Shown piece by piece: positions 50,785 to 59,702 of a DNA stretch of 64,000 nt. The DNA is from Paracoccaceae bacterium (GTDB lineage Bacteria > Pseudomonadota > Alphaproteobacteria > Rhodobacterales > Rhodobacteraceae): contig JACVZW010000059.1 in NCBI GenBank assembly GCA_014654775.1, forward strand, positions 112,341 to 176,340. Reading direction: 5' to 3'. A program made the position numbers and the translations under genes. The stretch's first letter is position 1, and every line of letters starts with the position of its first letter. The notes below the pieces were generated by a model, which ran no database searches, was not told where the DNA came from, and was given only the letters and a program-made list of their open reading frames with translations.

Positions 50785-52455
50785 TTACGGCCCCATCGTG
50801 AAGCACTGGATCGCACGGGCCTGCAGTCGGCGGCAGGCCAGATCGGCCTGATCCTGCGTGAGGCCGACGAAGGTCGCCTCGAAGCCGCCGGAGCGGGGCA
50901 TGACCTTGCGCAGCGACGTGCCAAGGGTGGCGGTTTCGACGAGCTGGGTGCGCAGGAGGGCGCGTTCGGCTTCGAAGCTGCTGCCGAAGCGGCCGACGTT
51001 CACGCCCCAGTGCCGGTCGCCGGAGGTGGAGACAGAGATCACCACCTCGGGTTCGGCCTGCGTGTCGGGGGCGGGTGCGGCGACATCGTCATAGATCGGC
51101 GCGCTGCGCTTGGCGGGGCGGGGGGAGGACAGGACCGCGCCAGAGGCCGAGACGACCTGGAAGGGGATGATCTCGGGCTGGGCGGAGGCTGCGGTTTCGG
51201 GGCGGGCCTCGGGCGCGAGGGCGGCGATGGCCTGAGTGGTGGCCTCGGTGGTGGCCTCCGTGGCTGCCCCGGCGGCCGGGGCCGGGTCGGTGGCGGCTGT
51301 GCCTGCGGAGGCAAGCTCTACCGCGTCGACGCCGAGTGTTTCGGGGGTTTCGGCGGGTGCTGCCTCGCCCGAAAGGGCGGCGGCGAGTGCGCCTTCGATA
51401 CCGTCCTGCATGGCATTCACGGCCTCGGCCGTGGCGACGACGGTTTCGGGCGGCTGGGCCGGGGCGGCGCTGCCCGGGCGGGCGAGGGGCCGGGGCGAGG
51501 TGGTGATCTGCATGCTGGCGCGCACGGTCTTGCCTGCGCCATCGGCGACCTCGGGCAGGTCGGTATCGGCCACGAGCATGTCGTCGCCGCCCTGATAGGC
51601 GGGCGGGGCGGGCGGGTTCACTGGCGCGTTGCGCGGGGCCTTGCCGAAGCCGACATCCAGAAGCTTCATCATCTTGGCGTTGCGGTCGGCGGTGGATTTG
51701 CCGCCGAAGACGGTGGCGATCAGCCGCTTGCCGCCGCGTTCGGCGGAGGCCGTGAGGTTGAAGCCCGCGGCGACGGTGTAGCCCGTCTTGATGCCGTCGG
51801 CGCCTTCATAGGCGTCAAGGAAACGGCGGTTGGTGTTGTTCACCGTGGCCAGCCCCGCATCGACGGAGCGGCGGGAGAAGAGGTTGTAGTATTGCGGGAA
51901 GTCATAAAAGAGGTGCCGCCCGAGGATCGTCATGTCCATGGCGCTGGAGAGATGGCCCTGCGCCGTCAGGCCGTGGGCGTTCTTGAAGGTGGTGTTCTTC
52001 ATCCCCAGCGCCTTGGCGGTGCGGGTCATGCGGCGGGCGAAATCGGCCTCGTTCCCCGAGATGGCATCGCCGATGGCGGCGGCGGCATCATTGGCCGACT
52101 TGATGGCGGCGGCACGGATGAGGTTGCGCAGCGAGATTTTCTGGCCCGCCCGCAACCCAAGGCGCGAGGGCGGCTGGGCGGCGGCGTGCTTGGAGACGGT
52201 CACCATCGTGTCGAGCGAGATGTTGCCGCGCTGGATTTCCTCGAAGGCGATGTAGAGCGTCATCATCTTGGTGAGGGAGGCGGGATGCAGGCGGGCCTCG
52301 GCGTTTTCGGAATAGAGGATCTCGCCGGTGCGGGCGTCGATCACGATCGCGGCATAGGGGGCGGCGAAACCGGGCGCGGAGGCCAGAAGGGACGCCAGTC
52401 CCGCGATCAGCCAGAAAGAGAAGAGCCGGGCCAAATGCCCAATGAGCGATGCCAC
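50785..52455 (-). CDS. D-alanyl-D-alanine carboxypeptidase with SPOR-like C-terminus
   Basis: A 556-residue S11 penicillin-binding protein. A signal peptide (about 1-31) ends near GFA. Catalytic motifs are SLTK at 60-63, SAN at 120-122 and KTG near 226-228. A long alanine/proline/glutamate-rich linker (about 290-460) leads to a C-terminal SPOR-like domain (HWGVNVGRFGSSFEAERAL onward), which would bind denuded septal glycans. It trims stem peptides in the periplasm, probably at the division site. I choose the GTG at 52455 because AAGGAA lies 8 bases before it. Confidence 0.9.
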   Translation of the reverse strand: MASLIGHLARLFSFWLIAGLASLLASAPGFAAPYAAIVIDARTGEILYSENAEARLHPASLTKMMTLYIAFEEIQRGNISLDTMVTVSKHAAAQPPSRLGLRAGQKISLRNLIRAAAIKSANDAAAAIGDAISGNEADFARRMTRTAKALGMKNTTFKNAHGLTAQGHLSSAMDMTILGRHLFYDFPQYYNLFSRRSVDAGLATVNNTNRRFLDAYEGADGIKTGYTVAAGFNLTASAERGGKRLIATVFGGKSTADRNAKMMKLLDVGFGKAPRNAPVNPPAPPAYQGGDDMLVADTDLPEVADGAGKTVRASMQITTSPRPLARPGSAAPAQPPETVVATAEAVNAMQDGIEGALAAALSGEAAPAETPETLGVDAVELASAGTAATDPAPAAGAATEATTEATTQAIAALAPEARPETAASAQPEIIPFQVVSASGAVLSSPRPAKRSAPIYDDVAAPAPDTQAEPEVVISVSTSGDRHWGVNVGRFGSSFEAERALLRTQLVETATLGTSLRKVMPRSGGFEATFVGLTQDQADLACRRLQARAIQCFTMGP

Positions 52456-52634
52456 GTCGCCGGTTCCTTGTTCCTGCCTCAAATCGCCCCGGTTTTTTTG
52501 TGGGGCTTGTCTGCTGTCGCGCAGATTAGCATAAGGCGGTGGGCCGGAAAACCCCTGAATTTCAATGACTTTCGGGTAGAACTTCGCGGAAGGGATGGGT
52601 GGGTTGTGCCTTCGCCTGGCCTAGGTTTAGTGGG

Positions 52635-53339
52635 TCAGTCCAGCCGCGACACAAGATCATGCAGATGGCCCAGATCAGGCAGGGCGGCAAAGCGGGGGTG
52701 GCCTTCGGGCGGATCGGCCTGTTCCAGCGCCCATGTCAGGCCATGGGGGACGTGGACGCCGAAGCCGCCCGCATCGATCACGGGGATGACATCGGACTTG
52801 AGCGAGTTGCCCACCATCAGGGCGCGGTCGGCCCCTTCGCCGTGGCGGGCGAAGATGGCGGCATAGACCGGGGCGGTCTTGTTCGACACGATCTCGACCC
52901 CGTGGAAGAGATCGCCAAGGCCGGATTGGGCCAGTTTGCGTTCCTGATCCAAGAGGTCGCCCTTGGTGATGAGCAGCACGCGGTGGCTTTTGGCCAGCGC
53001 CTCGACCGCCGTGCGGGCATGGGGGAGAAGTTCGATCGGATGTTCCAGCATCTCGCGCCCGGCGGCCATGAGTTCGGCGATAACGGCGGCGGGGACGCGG
53101 CCTTCGGTCACTTCGATGGCGGTTTCGATCATCGAGAGGGTAAAGCCCTTCACGCCAAAGCCGTAATGCCCAAGGTTGCGGCGTTCTGCGGCAAGGAGGC
53201 GATCATGCAGGTGATCCGGTTCGGCATAGTCCGCCAGAAGCGCGGTGAAGCGGTCCTGCGTGAGGCGGAAGAAGGCCTCGTTCTGCCAGAGCGTGTCGTC
53301 GGCATCAAAGCCGATGGTGGTGATGCGGCGGGCGGGCAT
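52635..53339 (-). CDS. HAD-family hydrolase (YjjG-like)
   Basis: A 234-residue HAD subfamily I enzyme. Motif I is GFDADDTLW (nucleophile D10 and general acid D12), motif II is LLITKG near 125, the lysine region is VSNKTAPVY, and motif IV includes [13 protein letters not shown] helical cap (about 20-90) is present. It probably dephosphorylates nucleotides or small metabolites. The ATG at 53339 has GGAGGAA upstream. No operon partner is evident. Confidence 0.87.
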   Translation of the reverse strand: MPARRITTIGFDADDTLWQNEAFFRLTQDRFTALLADYAEPDHLHDRLLAAERRNLGHYGFGVKGFTLSMIETAIEVTEGRVPAAVIAELMAAGREMLEHPIELLPHARTAVEALAKSHRVLLITKGDLLDQERKLAQSGLGDLFHGVEIVSNKTAPVYAAIFARHGEGADRALMVGNSLKSDVIPVIDAGGFGVHVPHGLTWALEQADPPEGHPRFAALPDLGHLHDLVSRLD

Positions 53340-53480
53340 GGCTATTCCTCCGCCGGGATTTCTGCCCTGTGGCGGCGGGCGGTGCAAGTCTGGGCATGGC
53401 TGCGGGGATTCAGGTCAGATCGTGGCACGGGAGGCCCTTTTCCGGACGCAGGATTGGACTATATTCGTGATCTCAGTCGA

Positions 53481-53861
53481 ATGATCGATTCCCCTTTGTC
53501 CCAGCGGAGCCTGCGACCCGTGAGCCTGACGCCCGTGATCCTGTCTGGAAGCCCCGAAGGCCCCGGGAATGACTCGAGCGTCCTGACCAAGACGAAGGCC
53601 AAGACGCAGCGCCCGCCGATGTATAAGGTGCTGCTTCTGAACGACGATTACACGCCGATGGAGTTTGTGGTGCATGTGCTGGAGCGGTTCTTCGGCATGA
53701 GCCATGCGCAGGCCTTCGACATCATGCTAACGGTTCATAAGAAGGGGCTGGCCGTGGTGGGGGTGTTCTCGTTCGAGGTGGCCGAGACGAAAGTGGCGCA
53801 GGTGATGGATTTCTCGCGCCGCCATCAGCACCCGCTGCAATGCACGATGGAGAAGGAATAG
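53481..53861 (+). CDS. clpS: ClpS adaptor protein for ClpA
   Basis: A 126-residue ClpS. The conserved core begins [20 protein letters not shown] (about 48-67) and continues [20 protein letters not shown]; the N-degron pocket residues (N55, D56, and the methionine in TPMEFV) are present. It delivers proteins with destabilising N-terminal residues to ClpAP. The N-terminal 45 residues are disordered, as usual. The ATG at 53481 lacks a ribosome site; a GTG at 53520 with GGAG upstream is a plausible shorter start. No clpA is adjacent in the window. Confidence 0.92.
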   Translation: MIDSPLSQRSLRPVSLTPVILSGSPEGPGNDSSVLTKTKAKTQRPPMYKVLLLNDDYTPMEFVVHVLERFFGMSHAQAFDIMLTVHKKGLAVVGVFSFEVAETKVAQVMDFSRRHQHPLQCTMEKE

Positions 53862-54309
53862 ATCCGTTCGCCATCGGCCTTTCCGTATTTCGACAACGGT
53901 CTTCGTGATTTCCTCTTTCGACAACTGGGTCCGCTGAGCGGTTTTCTTGCCGCTTGAATGGCGTTTCCTCGCGCGACTTGATCGCGCAAAAGCACAGCGG
54001 GGCTGGAAACGACGGGTCGATGGGTAAGACTTGGCGGTGGAATGGTTTCTGATCTCGCACTATCGGGTGCGGTAGAGGAACTCGGCAACAGCGCCAACTT
54101 CCCGTTCAGAAGGTCGATGCGGCTTGCTGCGCGCGTTTAGGGCGAGGGATGTTCCCATGTCGGCCCAGGGTACCCACGCCTTCGGTTTGTCCCTCTAGTG
54201 CCTGTTTGCCTGCTTTTGCGAGGTACCTGGATGGATGATGCCGGGTTTTTCCTTGCAGCAGGAGAAAGCGCGACTTAACACGAGTTAACCAAATGATCGC
54301 GGTTTATTC
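53862..54309. other. Gene-free, lower-GC gap after clpS
   Basis: In 448 bp I find no supportable gene or RNA. Short frames exist but have no family resemblance or conserved motif. Base composition drops toward the right, merging with the lower-GC methyltransferase gene. No tRNA, IS end or direct repeat marking an insertion is visible. Confidence 0.5.
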
Positions 54310-55143
54310 ATGTTGATGTTCAAGGATATCCGAAAGCTTTCGGGATGGCTGGCTTGGCAGGACTTTTCGATAATCCGGACTGTCGTTTCTGCACAGAACG
54401 GGGAAGGCGCGGCTGTTCTTGAAATAGGTGTCCACCACGGAAAATCCTTCATCCCGCTGGCGCATTTCTCTGCGGACAGGAAGCTTTATGCGATCGATGT
54501 CTTCGGGAGGCAGGATCTGAATGTCGACGGATCCGGTCATGGGGACAAAACTGCCTTCCTTGGCAACTTGCATGCGTTCGGTGTCGACGCGTCGCGCGTC
54601 ACAATCGACGAGCGTTTGTCGAATGACGTGTCGGCTTCGGAAATTCTTTCGGCTATCGGACCGGTCAGCTTTTTCCACATAGATGGTGGACACCATATGT
54701 CCGCCGTGACCAATGATCTTGAATTGGCGCTTCGAACTGTCACCCCGTCCGGGGTGGTCGCGATCGACGATACCTATCGCCCTGAATGGCCAGATGTAAC
54801 TCAGGCGGTCTTCTCGAACGTTGATTTTCAGCGTGAGTTTCGGCAGTTCGCGATAGGCTTCAACAAGTCGTACTGGTGCCGACCGGACTTCGTGCAGCAC
54901 TACCAGAAGGTTATTCGAGCAGATTCCAATCTTGACGCATTTCTTCGGAAAACCTACGCGGTGCCAGAAGGTGAATTGCCGATCTACCAAGAATATCCGC
55001 TTCCCGAGTGGAGCATCGCCAGCGTGCTGCGATGGTACACGAGTCTGCGTTTCCCGGGCCTGTCAGTGATGTTGCAACGAAGCAGTGCGTTCCGTTCCTT
55101 CGTTGCATTGTTGCGTCGCCTGAAGAGGGCGATTTCGCGCTAA
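54310..55143 (+). CDS. Class I SAM-dependent methyltransferase, likely acquired
   Basis: A 277-residue protein of the Methyltransf_24 type. The SAM motif is AAVLEIGVHHGKS near 34-46, followed by YAIDVFG (motif II) and FFHIDGGHHMSAV near 118-130. Such enzymes are often found with glycan or surface-polysaccharide genes. Its composition is markedly less GC-rich than all neighbours (roughly half G+C by eye), with T-rich third positions, and no Shine-Dalgarno precedes the ATG. It interrupts an otherwise housekeeping run, so recent horizontal acquisition is likely. Confidence 0.8.
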   Translation: MLMFKDIRKLSGWLAWQDFSIIRTVVSAQNGEGAAVLEIGVHHGKSFIPLAHFSADRKLYAIDVFGRQDLNVDGSGHGDKTAFLGNLHAFGVDASRVTIDERLSNDVSASEILSAIGPVSFFHIDGGHHMSAVTNDLELALRTVTPSGVVAIDDTYRPEWPDVTQAVFSNVDFQREFRQFAIGFNKSYWCRPDFVQHYQKVIRADSNLDAFLRKTYAVPEGELPIYQEYPLPEWSIASVLRWYTSLRFPGLSVMLQRSSAFRSFVALLRRLKRAISR

Positions 55144-55289
55144 GCCGGCGCCGCAACCGCTTTAGGCGCATTTTCCTACAGAGTTGAAATGACGATGTGC
55201 GGGAGAGAGGAGTCCCTATTGACTTAGCCCTGCTTGGCATTCCGCACCCCGCCGCCTAGGGTGCGCGACGATTGTTGGGGGGATGCGCG

Positions 55290-56276
55290 ATGCGGTCTGC
55301 ACGGTTGGAACAGGCGCTGGAGGCGGGGCTTTGGCCGCTGCCTGCCGAGGGGCGGATCGCGGTGATCCGGCCGCGGCTGGGCGATGACCTGTCGGCGCTG
55401 CCCAAGGACCGGCTCGAGGTGGTGACGGGTTTCAAGCCGGATGCCGACTGGTTCGAGGGTCGGGGTTACCGCGTCGTCTCGCGGGCGGCAGGGCCCTATG
55501 CGGCGGCGGTGGTCTGCCTGCCACGGGCGCGAGCGCAGGCCGAGGCGCTGATCGCCGAGGCGGCGGGTTGCGTGACGCCCGGTGGCCCTGTCGCGGTGGA
55601 CGGGCAGAAGACGGATGGCGTCGATTCCCTGCTGAAGGCGCTGCGTGGGCGGGTGTCGATGTCTGAGGCGCTGTCCAAGGCACATGGCAAGATCGCGGTT
55701 TTCCCGGCGGGGCCTGGGCTGGAGGATTGGGCCGCACGGCCTGCGGAGGTGGACGGGTTCCGCACTGTGGCGGGTGTCTTCAGCGCGGATGGCGTGGACC
55801 GGGGGTCGGCGCTGCTGGCGGCGGCGCTGCCTGCCGAGATGAAAGGCAAGGTCGCCGATCTGGGCGCGGGCTGGGGTTATCTGTCGCGGGCTGTGCTGGC
55901 GCGGCCGGGCGTGAAGGAATGCCATCTGGTGGAGGCGGAGGCAGAGGCGATCGATTGCGCGCGGGTGAATGTGGACGATCCGCGGGCTGTGTTCCATTGG
56001 GCAGATGCGACTGTGCATCGGCTGCCCAAGCTGATGGAACATGTGGTGATGAACCCGCCTTTCCATGCGGGGCGGGATGCCGATCCGGGGCTGGGTGTGG
56101 CCTTCATCGGCGCTGCGGCGCGCGCCTTGGCGCCCGATGGGGTGCTGTGGCTGGTCGCCAATCGCCACCTGCCCTATGATCGGGTTCTGAAAGGCCTGTT
56201 CCGCGAGGTGCAGGAGATCGGCGGCGATGCCGCCTTTCGGGTGACGCGGGCCGCCTATCCGGTGCGGACCCGATAA
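55290..56276 (+). CDS. RsmC-like rRNA (guanine-N2)-methyltransferase
   Basis: A 328-residue two-domain methyltransferase. The N-terminal half is a degenerate methyltransferase domain; the C-terminal half has VADLGAGWGYLS (SAM site, about 190-201), HLVEAEAEAIDCAR and the catalytic VVMNPPFHAGRDAD (about 253-266). This layout and the NPPFH motif are those of RsmC/RlmG, which methylate 16S or 23S rRNA guanines. I start at the ATG at 55290 after GGGGGGA. The SDR gene follows 10 bp later. Confidence 0.85.
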   Translation: MRSARLEQALEAGLWPLPAEGRIAVIRPRLGDDLSALPKDRLEVVTGFKPDADWFEGRGYRVVSRAAGPYAAAVVCLPRARAQAEALIAEAAGCVTPGGPVAVDGQKTDGVDSLLKALRGRVSMSEALSKAHGKIAVFPAGPGLEDWAARPAEVDGFRTVAGVFSADGVDRGSALLAAALPAEMKGKVADLGAGWGYLSRAVLARPGVKECHLVEAEAEAIDCARVNVDDPRAVFHWADATVHRLPKLMEHVVMNPPFHAGRDADPGLGVAFIGAAARALAPDGVLWLVANRHLPYDRVLKGLFREVQEIGGDAAFRVTRAAYPVRTR

Positions 56277-56286
56277 GGGGAACGGG

Positions 56287-57093
56287 ATGAGCTTTTCGAT
56301 ATCGGGCAAGACGGCCATCATCACTGGGGCGGCCAATGGCATCGGTCTGGCCATCGCGCGGCACTTCCTCGACAAGGGGGCGAATGTGATGTTCGCTGAT
56401 ATGGATGAGGAGCGGCTTGAGGATGAGGTGGGCGCCGAGGCGCGGGGCGAGGGGCAGGCGCGGATGTTCGCGGGCGATCTGCGCCAGAAGTTGACCATCG
56501 CCAACCTGCTGTCGGCCACGGTGGATGCCTTTGAGCATGTCGACATCCTTGTGAATGCCAGCCGACAATGCCGGATGTCGAACCCTATCGATCCCGAGGC
56601 GGACGGGGTCGAGGAGTTGTGGCAGCAGAACGTGCTGACCAGCCTCAGGCTAAGCCAGATGACGGCGAAACGCATGATCCAGAAAGCGGAAAAGGCGGGG
56701 ACGGAGGGGATGATCGGGTCGATCATCAACCTGTCGTCGTTGGCCGCGGTACGGACGCAGCCGGAGCTTTTGGCCTATTCGATCAGCTCGGCCGCGGTGG
56801 AGCAGATGACGCGGTCGCTGGCCGTGGCGCTGGCGCCGAAGGGGATACGGGTCAATGCGGTGTCCTTTGCCAGCGTCCTGAGCGCGTCGATGCAGGGGGC
56901 GCTGAAGGAAAACCCGCAGTGGCGCGATGTGGTGGAGGCGGGCACGCCGCTGGGCCGCATCGCCAGCGCCGACGAGGTGGCAGAGGCTGCGCATTTCCTC
57001 GCCAGCGACGCGGCAGGCTTCATGACCGGGCAGGTGCTGACGCTGGATGGCGGGCGGGGCCTGTTGGACGTGGTGGCGGCGCCGTCGTTCTAA
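56287..57093 (+). CDS. SDR-family protein lacking the catalytic lysine
   Basis: A 268-residue short-chain dehydrogenase/reductase fold. The cofactor site TGAANGIG is intact (about 14-21), and the conserved serine lies in NLSSLAAV near 149. The catalytic YxxxK reads YSISS, so lysine is replaced by serine, and the usual NNAG after beta-4 is NASRQ. It may bind NAD(P) but is unlikely to be a standard oxidoreductase. It lies 10 bp after the rsmC-like gene. It could be a structural or regulatory paralogue. Confidence 0.85.
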   Translation: MSFSISGKTAIITGAANGIGLAIARHFLDKGANVMFADMDEERLEDEVGAEARGEGQARMFAGDLRQKLTIANLLSATVDAFEHVDILVNASRQCRMSNPIDPEADGVEELWQQNVLTSLRLSQMTAKRMIQKAEKAGTEGMIGSIINLSSLAAVRTQPELLAYSISSAAVEQMTRSLAVALAPKGIRVNAVSFASVLSASMQGALKENPQWRDVVEAGTPLGRIASADEVAEAAHFLASDAAGFMTGQVLTLDGGRGLLDVVAAPSF

Positions 57094-57109
57094 CGCGGTC
57101 GCGCGGGGA

Positions 57110-57502
57110 TCACTCGGGATACTGCGCCTTGCACTGGGCGATGACGGGTTCCGCCGCGCGGGCCATCTGGTCGCGCCTGTCCAGCATGCTTTGCAGTTTC
57201 GCGGATTCGGCCTTTAGGTCGATGGCCTTGGGGCGCGTGCGGGTCTGGGCTTCCTGTTCAAAGCAGTAGAAGGGCGGCGGCGCGGGCTGGCCCGGGGCGG
57301 GGGCCGGGGCGCTGCAGAGTTGCCAGACGGGGACGGTGACGGTGTATTCCTCGATCGCGTAGCCGCGCGTGATGTTTGCTTGCGTTTCGGCGATCAGCTT
57401 TTCCATCACCCGCAGGTCGCGGGTGCCCCGGTTGATGCACTGTTCCTGCGGGGTTCCGCAGGCGGCGAGGATCACGAGGGCGGGGAGAAGGATACGGCGC
57501 AT
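57110..57502 (-). CDS. Small lipoprotein
   Basis: A 130-residue protein starting MRRILLPALVILAACG; the lipobox LAAC puts the lipid-bearing cysteine at position 15. The mature part has four further cysteines (QCIN, QLCS, FYCF, AQCK), a proline-rich stretch near 64-78 and charged helices toward the end. No named family is recognised. It is probably anchored in the outer or inner membrane facing the periplasm. It is convergent with the SDR gene and divergent from hemF. Confidence 0.75.
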   Translation of the reverse strand: MRRILLPALVILAACGTPQEQCINRGTRDLRVMEKLIAETQANITRGYAIEEYTVTVPVWQLCSAPAPAPGQPAPPPFYCFEQEAQTRTRPKAIDLKAESAKLQSMLDRRDQMARAAEPVIAQCKAQYPE

Positions 57503-57619
57503 GGTTGGGTCTTTCCGGTTTGGCGGCATTCTAGCGCGGGGCGGGGGATGCTGCCAAATCCCATGTTGGCGAGCGAATTGCGCAGTGCTAGGCATGGAAG
57601 TGTCAACTTGGAGAGACAG

Positions 57620-58495
57620 ATGACCGACCTGTTCGATACCCGCAAGGCCCGTGCCGCCGCTTGGTTCCGTGAATTGCGCGATCAGATCGTCGCGTCCTTC
57701 GAGGGGCTTGAGGATCGGTTCGGGCAGGGAACTCCGGGCCGGTTCGAAGTGACACCCACGGTGCGGGCCGATGGCGGCGGCGGGCTGATGAGCGTGATGC
57801 GCGGGGGCCGGGTTTTCGAGAAGGTGGGGGTGAATGTGTCCGAGGTGCATGGCACCTTGGGCGAGCGGGCGCAGAAGGCGATGGCGGCGCGGGGCGTGCC
57901 CGGGATGGACAAGGACCCGCGCTTTTGGGCGTCGGGGATTTCGCTGGTGGCGCATATGGTGAACCCGCACGCCCCTGCGGTGCACATGAACACGCGGATG
58001 TTCTGGACGCCGCATGCCTGGTGGTTCGGGGGTGGGTCCGACCTGAACCCGGCGATCGAATATGCCGAGGACACGGCGCATTTCCACGCGCAGATGCAGG
58101 CCGCTTGCGACAAACACGATGCGGGATACTACCCGAAGTTCAAGGCTTGGGCGGATGAGTATTTCTTCGTGCCGCATCGGGGACGGGCGCGGGGCGTGGG
58201 GGGCATCTTCTATGACGACCTGAACACGGGCGGGGCCGCGGGGGACAGTTGGGAGGCGGATTTCGCCTTCACGCAGGAGGTGGGCAAGCATTTCCTGCCC
58301 GCCTTCGTGCCCGTGACCGAGCGGCGCGTGGGCAGCCCGTGGACCGAGGCGGACCGCGAGGCGCAACTGGTGCATCGCGGGCTTTATGCAGAATACAACC
58401 TTGTCTACGACCGGGGCACGAAGTTCGGGCTGGAGACGGGGCATGATGCCAATGCCGTGCTGATGAGCCTGCCGCCCATCGCCAAGTGGACTTGA
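57620..58495 (+). CDS. hemF: Oxygen-dependent coproporphyrinogen III oxidase
   Basis: A 291-residue HemF, the aerobic counterpart of hemN. Signature segments: GGGGLMSVMRGGRVFEKVGV (about 51-70), HMNTRMFWT, WWFGGGSDLNPAIEY and DRGTKFGLETGHDANAVLMS near the C-terminus. It converts coproporphyrinogen III to protoporphyrinogen IX using O2. I start at the ATG at 57620 with GGAGAGA upstream; the longer open frame is antisense to the lipoprotein gene. No FnrL box is visible. Confidence 0.95.
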   Translation: MTDLFDTRKARAAAWFRELRDQIVASFEGLEDRFGQGTPGRFEVTPTVRADGGGGLMSVMRGGRVFEKVGVNVSEVHGTLGERAQKAMAARGVPGMDKDPRFWASGISLVAHMVNPHAPAVHMNTRMFWTPHAWWFGGGSDLNPAIEYAEDTAHFHAQMQAACDKHDAGYYPKFKAWADEYFFVPHRGRARGVGGIFYDDLNTGGAAGDSWEADFAFTQEVGKHFLPAFVPVTERRVGSPWTEADREAQLVHRGLYAEYNLVYDRGTKFGLETGHDANAVLMSLPPIAKWT

Positions 58496-58543
58496 CCCCG
58501 CGCCGCCTGTAAACGGCACGCGGTGAAGCGAAAGGGTGCAGGC

Positions 58544-58894
58544 ATGGGCGGGAACGCGGCGGATATCGAGATCAGGGCGCGGGCCTTCTGGACCGACACT
58601 GAGGGCGGCGAGCATGCCGTGGGCTTTGCCGCGAGCGAGGACCCGGAAGATGGCTATGTGATCTTCGAAGGCCGTCCGGGTGACCGGAAGGGGCTGTATC
58701 TGGAAGTGAGCGACGAGATCTTTGCCGCGAAGGATGCGGTAGAGGGGGTGGAGTTCACGGCGGATGGCTTCGCTCTGACGATCAGGGCGTCGATGCGGGC
58801 GAAGCTGGGGATGGTCGGGACCGTGGCGGTGTTCGTCGCGGCGGATGACGCGGACGGGCAAGCGGCGCTGGCGGTGTTGCGGGGGCTGCTCTGA
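58544..58894 (+). CDS. Unknown protein with weak Imm10-like pattern
   Basis: A 116-residue acidic soluble protein. The stretch AVGFAASEDPEDGYVIFEGR, then YLEVSDEIFAAKDAVEGVEF, is reminiscent from memory of the Imm10 immunity family (FGFAxxEDPxxYLxLQR ... IEINDQ). That resemblance is not verified, and no toxin gene is near. The ATG at 58544 follows AAAGGG; an in-frame GTG lies at 58523. It follows hemF by 48 bp and precedes another unknown gene by 33 bp, so the three may share a transcript. Confidence 0.65.
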   Translation: MGGNAADIEIRARAFWTDTEGGEHAVGFAASEDPEDGYVIFEGRPGDRKGLYLEVSDEIFAAKDAVEGVEFTADGFALTIRASMRAKLGMVGTVAVFVAADDADGQAALAVLRGLL

Positions 58895-58927
58895 CCTTCG
58901 GCCCTTGGGCCTTTGCGGGGGTGCGAT

Positions 58928-59692
58928 ATGGGCAAGGTGGCGGATCGGGCGCATCGGCAGGCAGAGGCCTTGGCGGGATTTCCGTTGTTGCGGGGCTGTC
59001 CGGCGACGGCGGTGCAGCGCTGGTTGGCGCGGGCTGATCTGCTGGACGACGCGCAGCGGGTGGAGTTGGCCGAGGCCCTGTCGGACCTTGTAGAGGCGCA
59101 AGAGACCGCGCCGATGGAGCAGGAAGCGCTGGAAGCACAAGTCGCGGCGTACCCCGTGCTGCGGGATGTTATGGGGGTCGGGGCTGCGCCGGAACGGTCG
59201 GCGCGGACGATCCCTGTCAAGCTGATGGCGCGGTTGATCGAGGAGCAGAGCGGTTTCGACGGGGTGGCGCGGCTGTTCCAACTGGACGGACCCAAGGCAG
59301 AGCCGCCGCGCCCGCATCTGGAGCGGTGGGAAGAGGCGGTGCCGGTCAAGCCCGCGGCCTTGCGCAAGGCGGCTGTAGCGGCGCTGATCGGGCGCTTTGG
59401 CGGTGAGGCGAAGGCGGAGGGTGAGCTGACGCGCGTCACGGCCGTGGTGCCGGAGGGACGGATGGTGGTTGACCTGATCTTTGCCGCGCCGGGGCGGGCT
59501 GTTTCCAGGCAAATGAGCCACAGATTCTTTCTTGACCGTGCCGATGGAACGCGGCTGCGCCCCGGCTCCTATGAGACGATGTGGCGTCTGGGGGCGGAGT
59601 GGGACCTGATCACAGAGGGGAATCTGGAGCGCAGCATGGCGCATCTGGTGCGGGTGACAGAGGCGCGGCTGGCCCTGATCGCGGACGGCTGA
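58928..59692 (+). CDS. Hypothetical protein
   Basis: A 254-residue protein with no recognised family. It appears helical and soluble at the N-terminal half (VADRAHRQAEALAGFPLLRG, then a Glu/Ala-rich stretch near 55-75). The C-terminal half is strand-rich (GELTRVTAVVPEGRMVVDLIF). No signal, membrane segment or catalytic motif is evident. The ATG at 58928 follows GGGGGTG. It lies 33 bp after the Imm10-like gene and converges on the DMT transporter. Confidence 0.7.
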   Translation: MGKVADRAHRQAEALAGFPLLRGCPATAVQRWLARADLLDDAQRVELAEALSDLVEAQETAPMEQEALEAQVAAYPVLRDVMGVGAAPERSARTIPVKLMARLIEEQSGFDGVARLFQLDGPKAEPPRPHLERWEEAVPVKPAALRKAAVAALIGRFGGEAKAEGELTRVTAVVPEGRMVVDLIFAAPGRAVSRQMSHRFFLDRADGTRLRPGSYETMWRLGAEWDLITEGNLERSMAHLVRVTEARLALIADG

Positions 59693-59702
59693 ACCGGGCG
59701 GC

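Noticed and set aside
53825-54097. 90-codon minus-strand frame after clpS
   Set aside because: It overlaps the end of clpS and has serine/proline/arginine-rich random-like composition.
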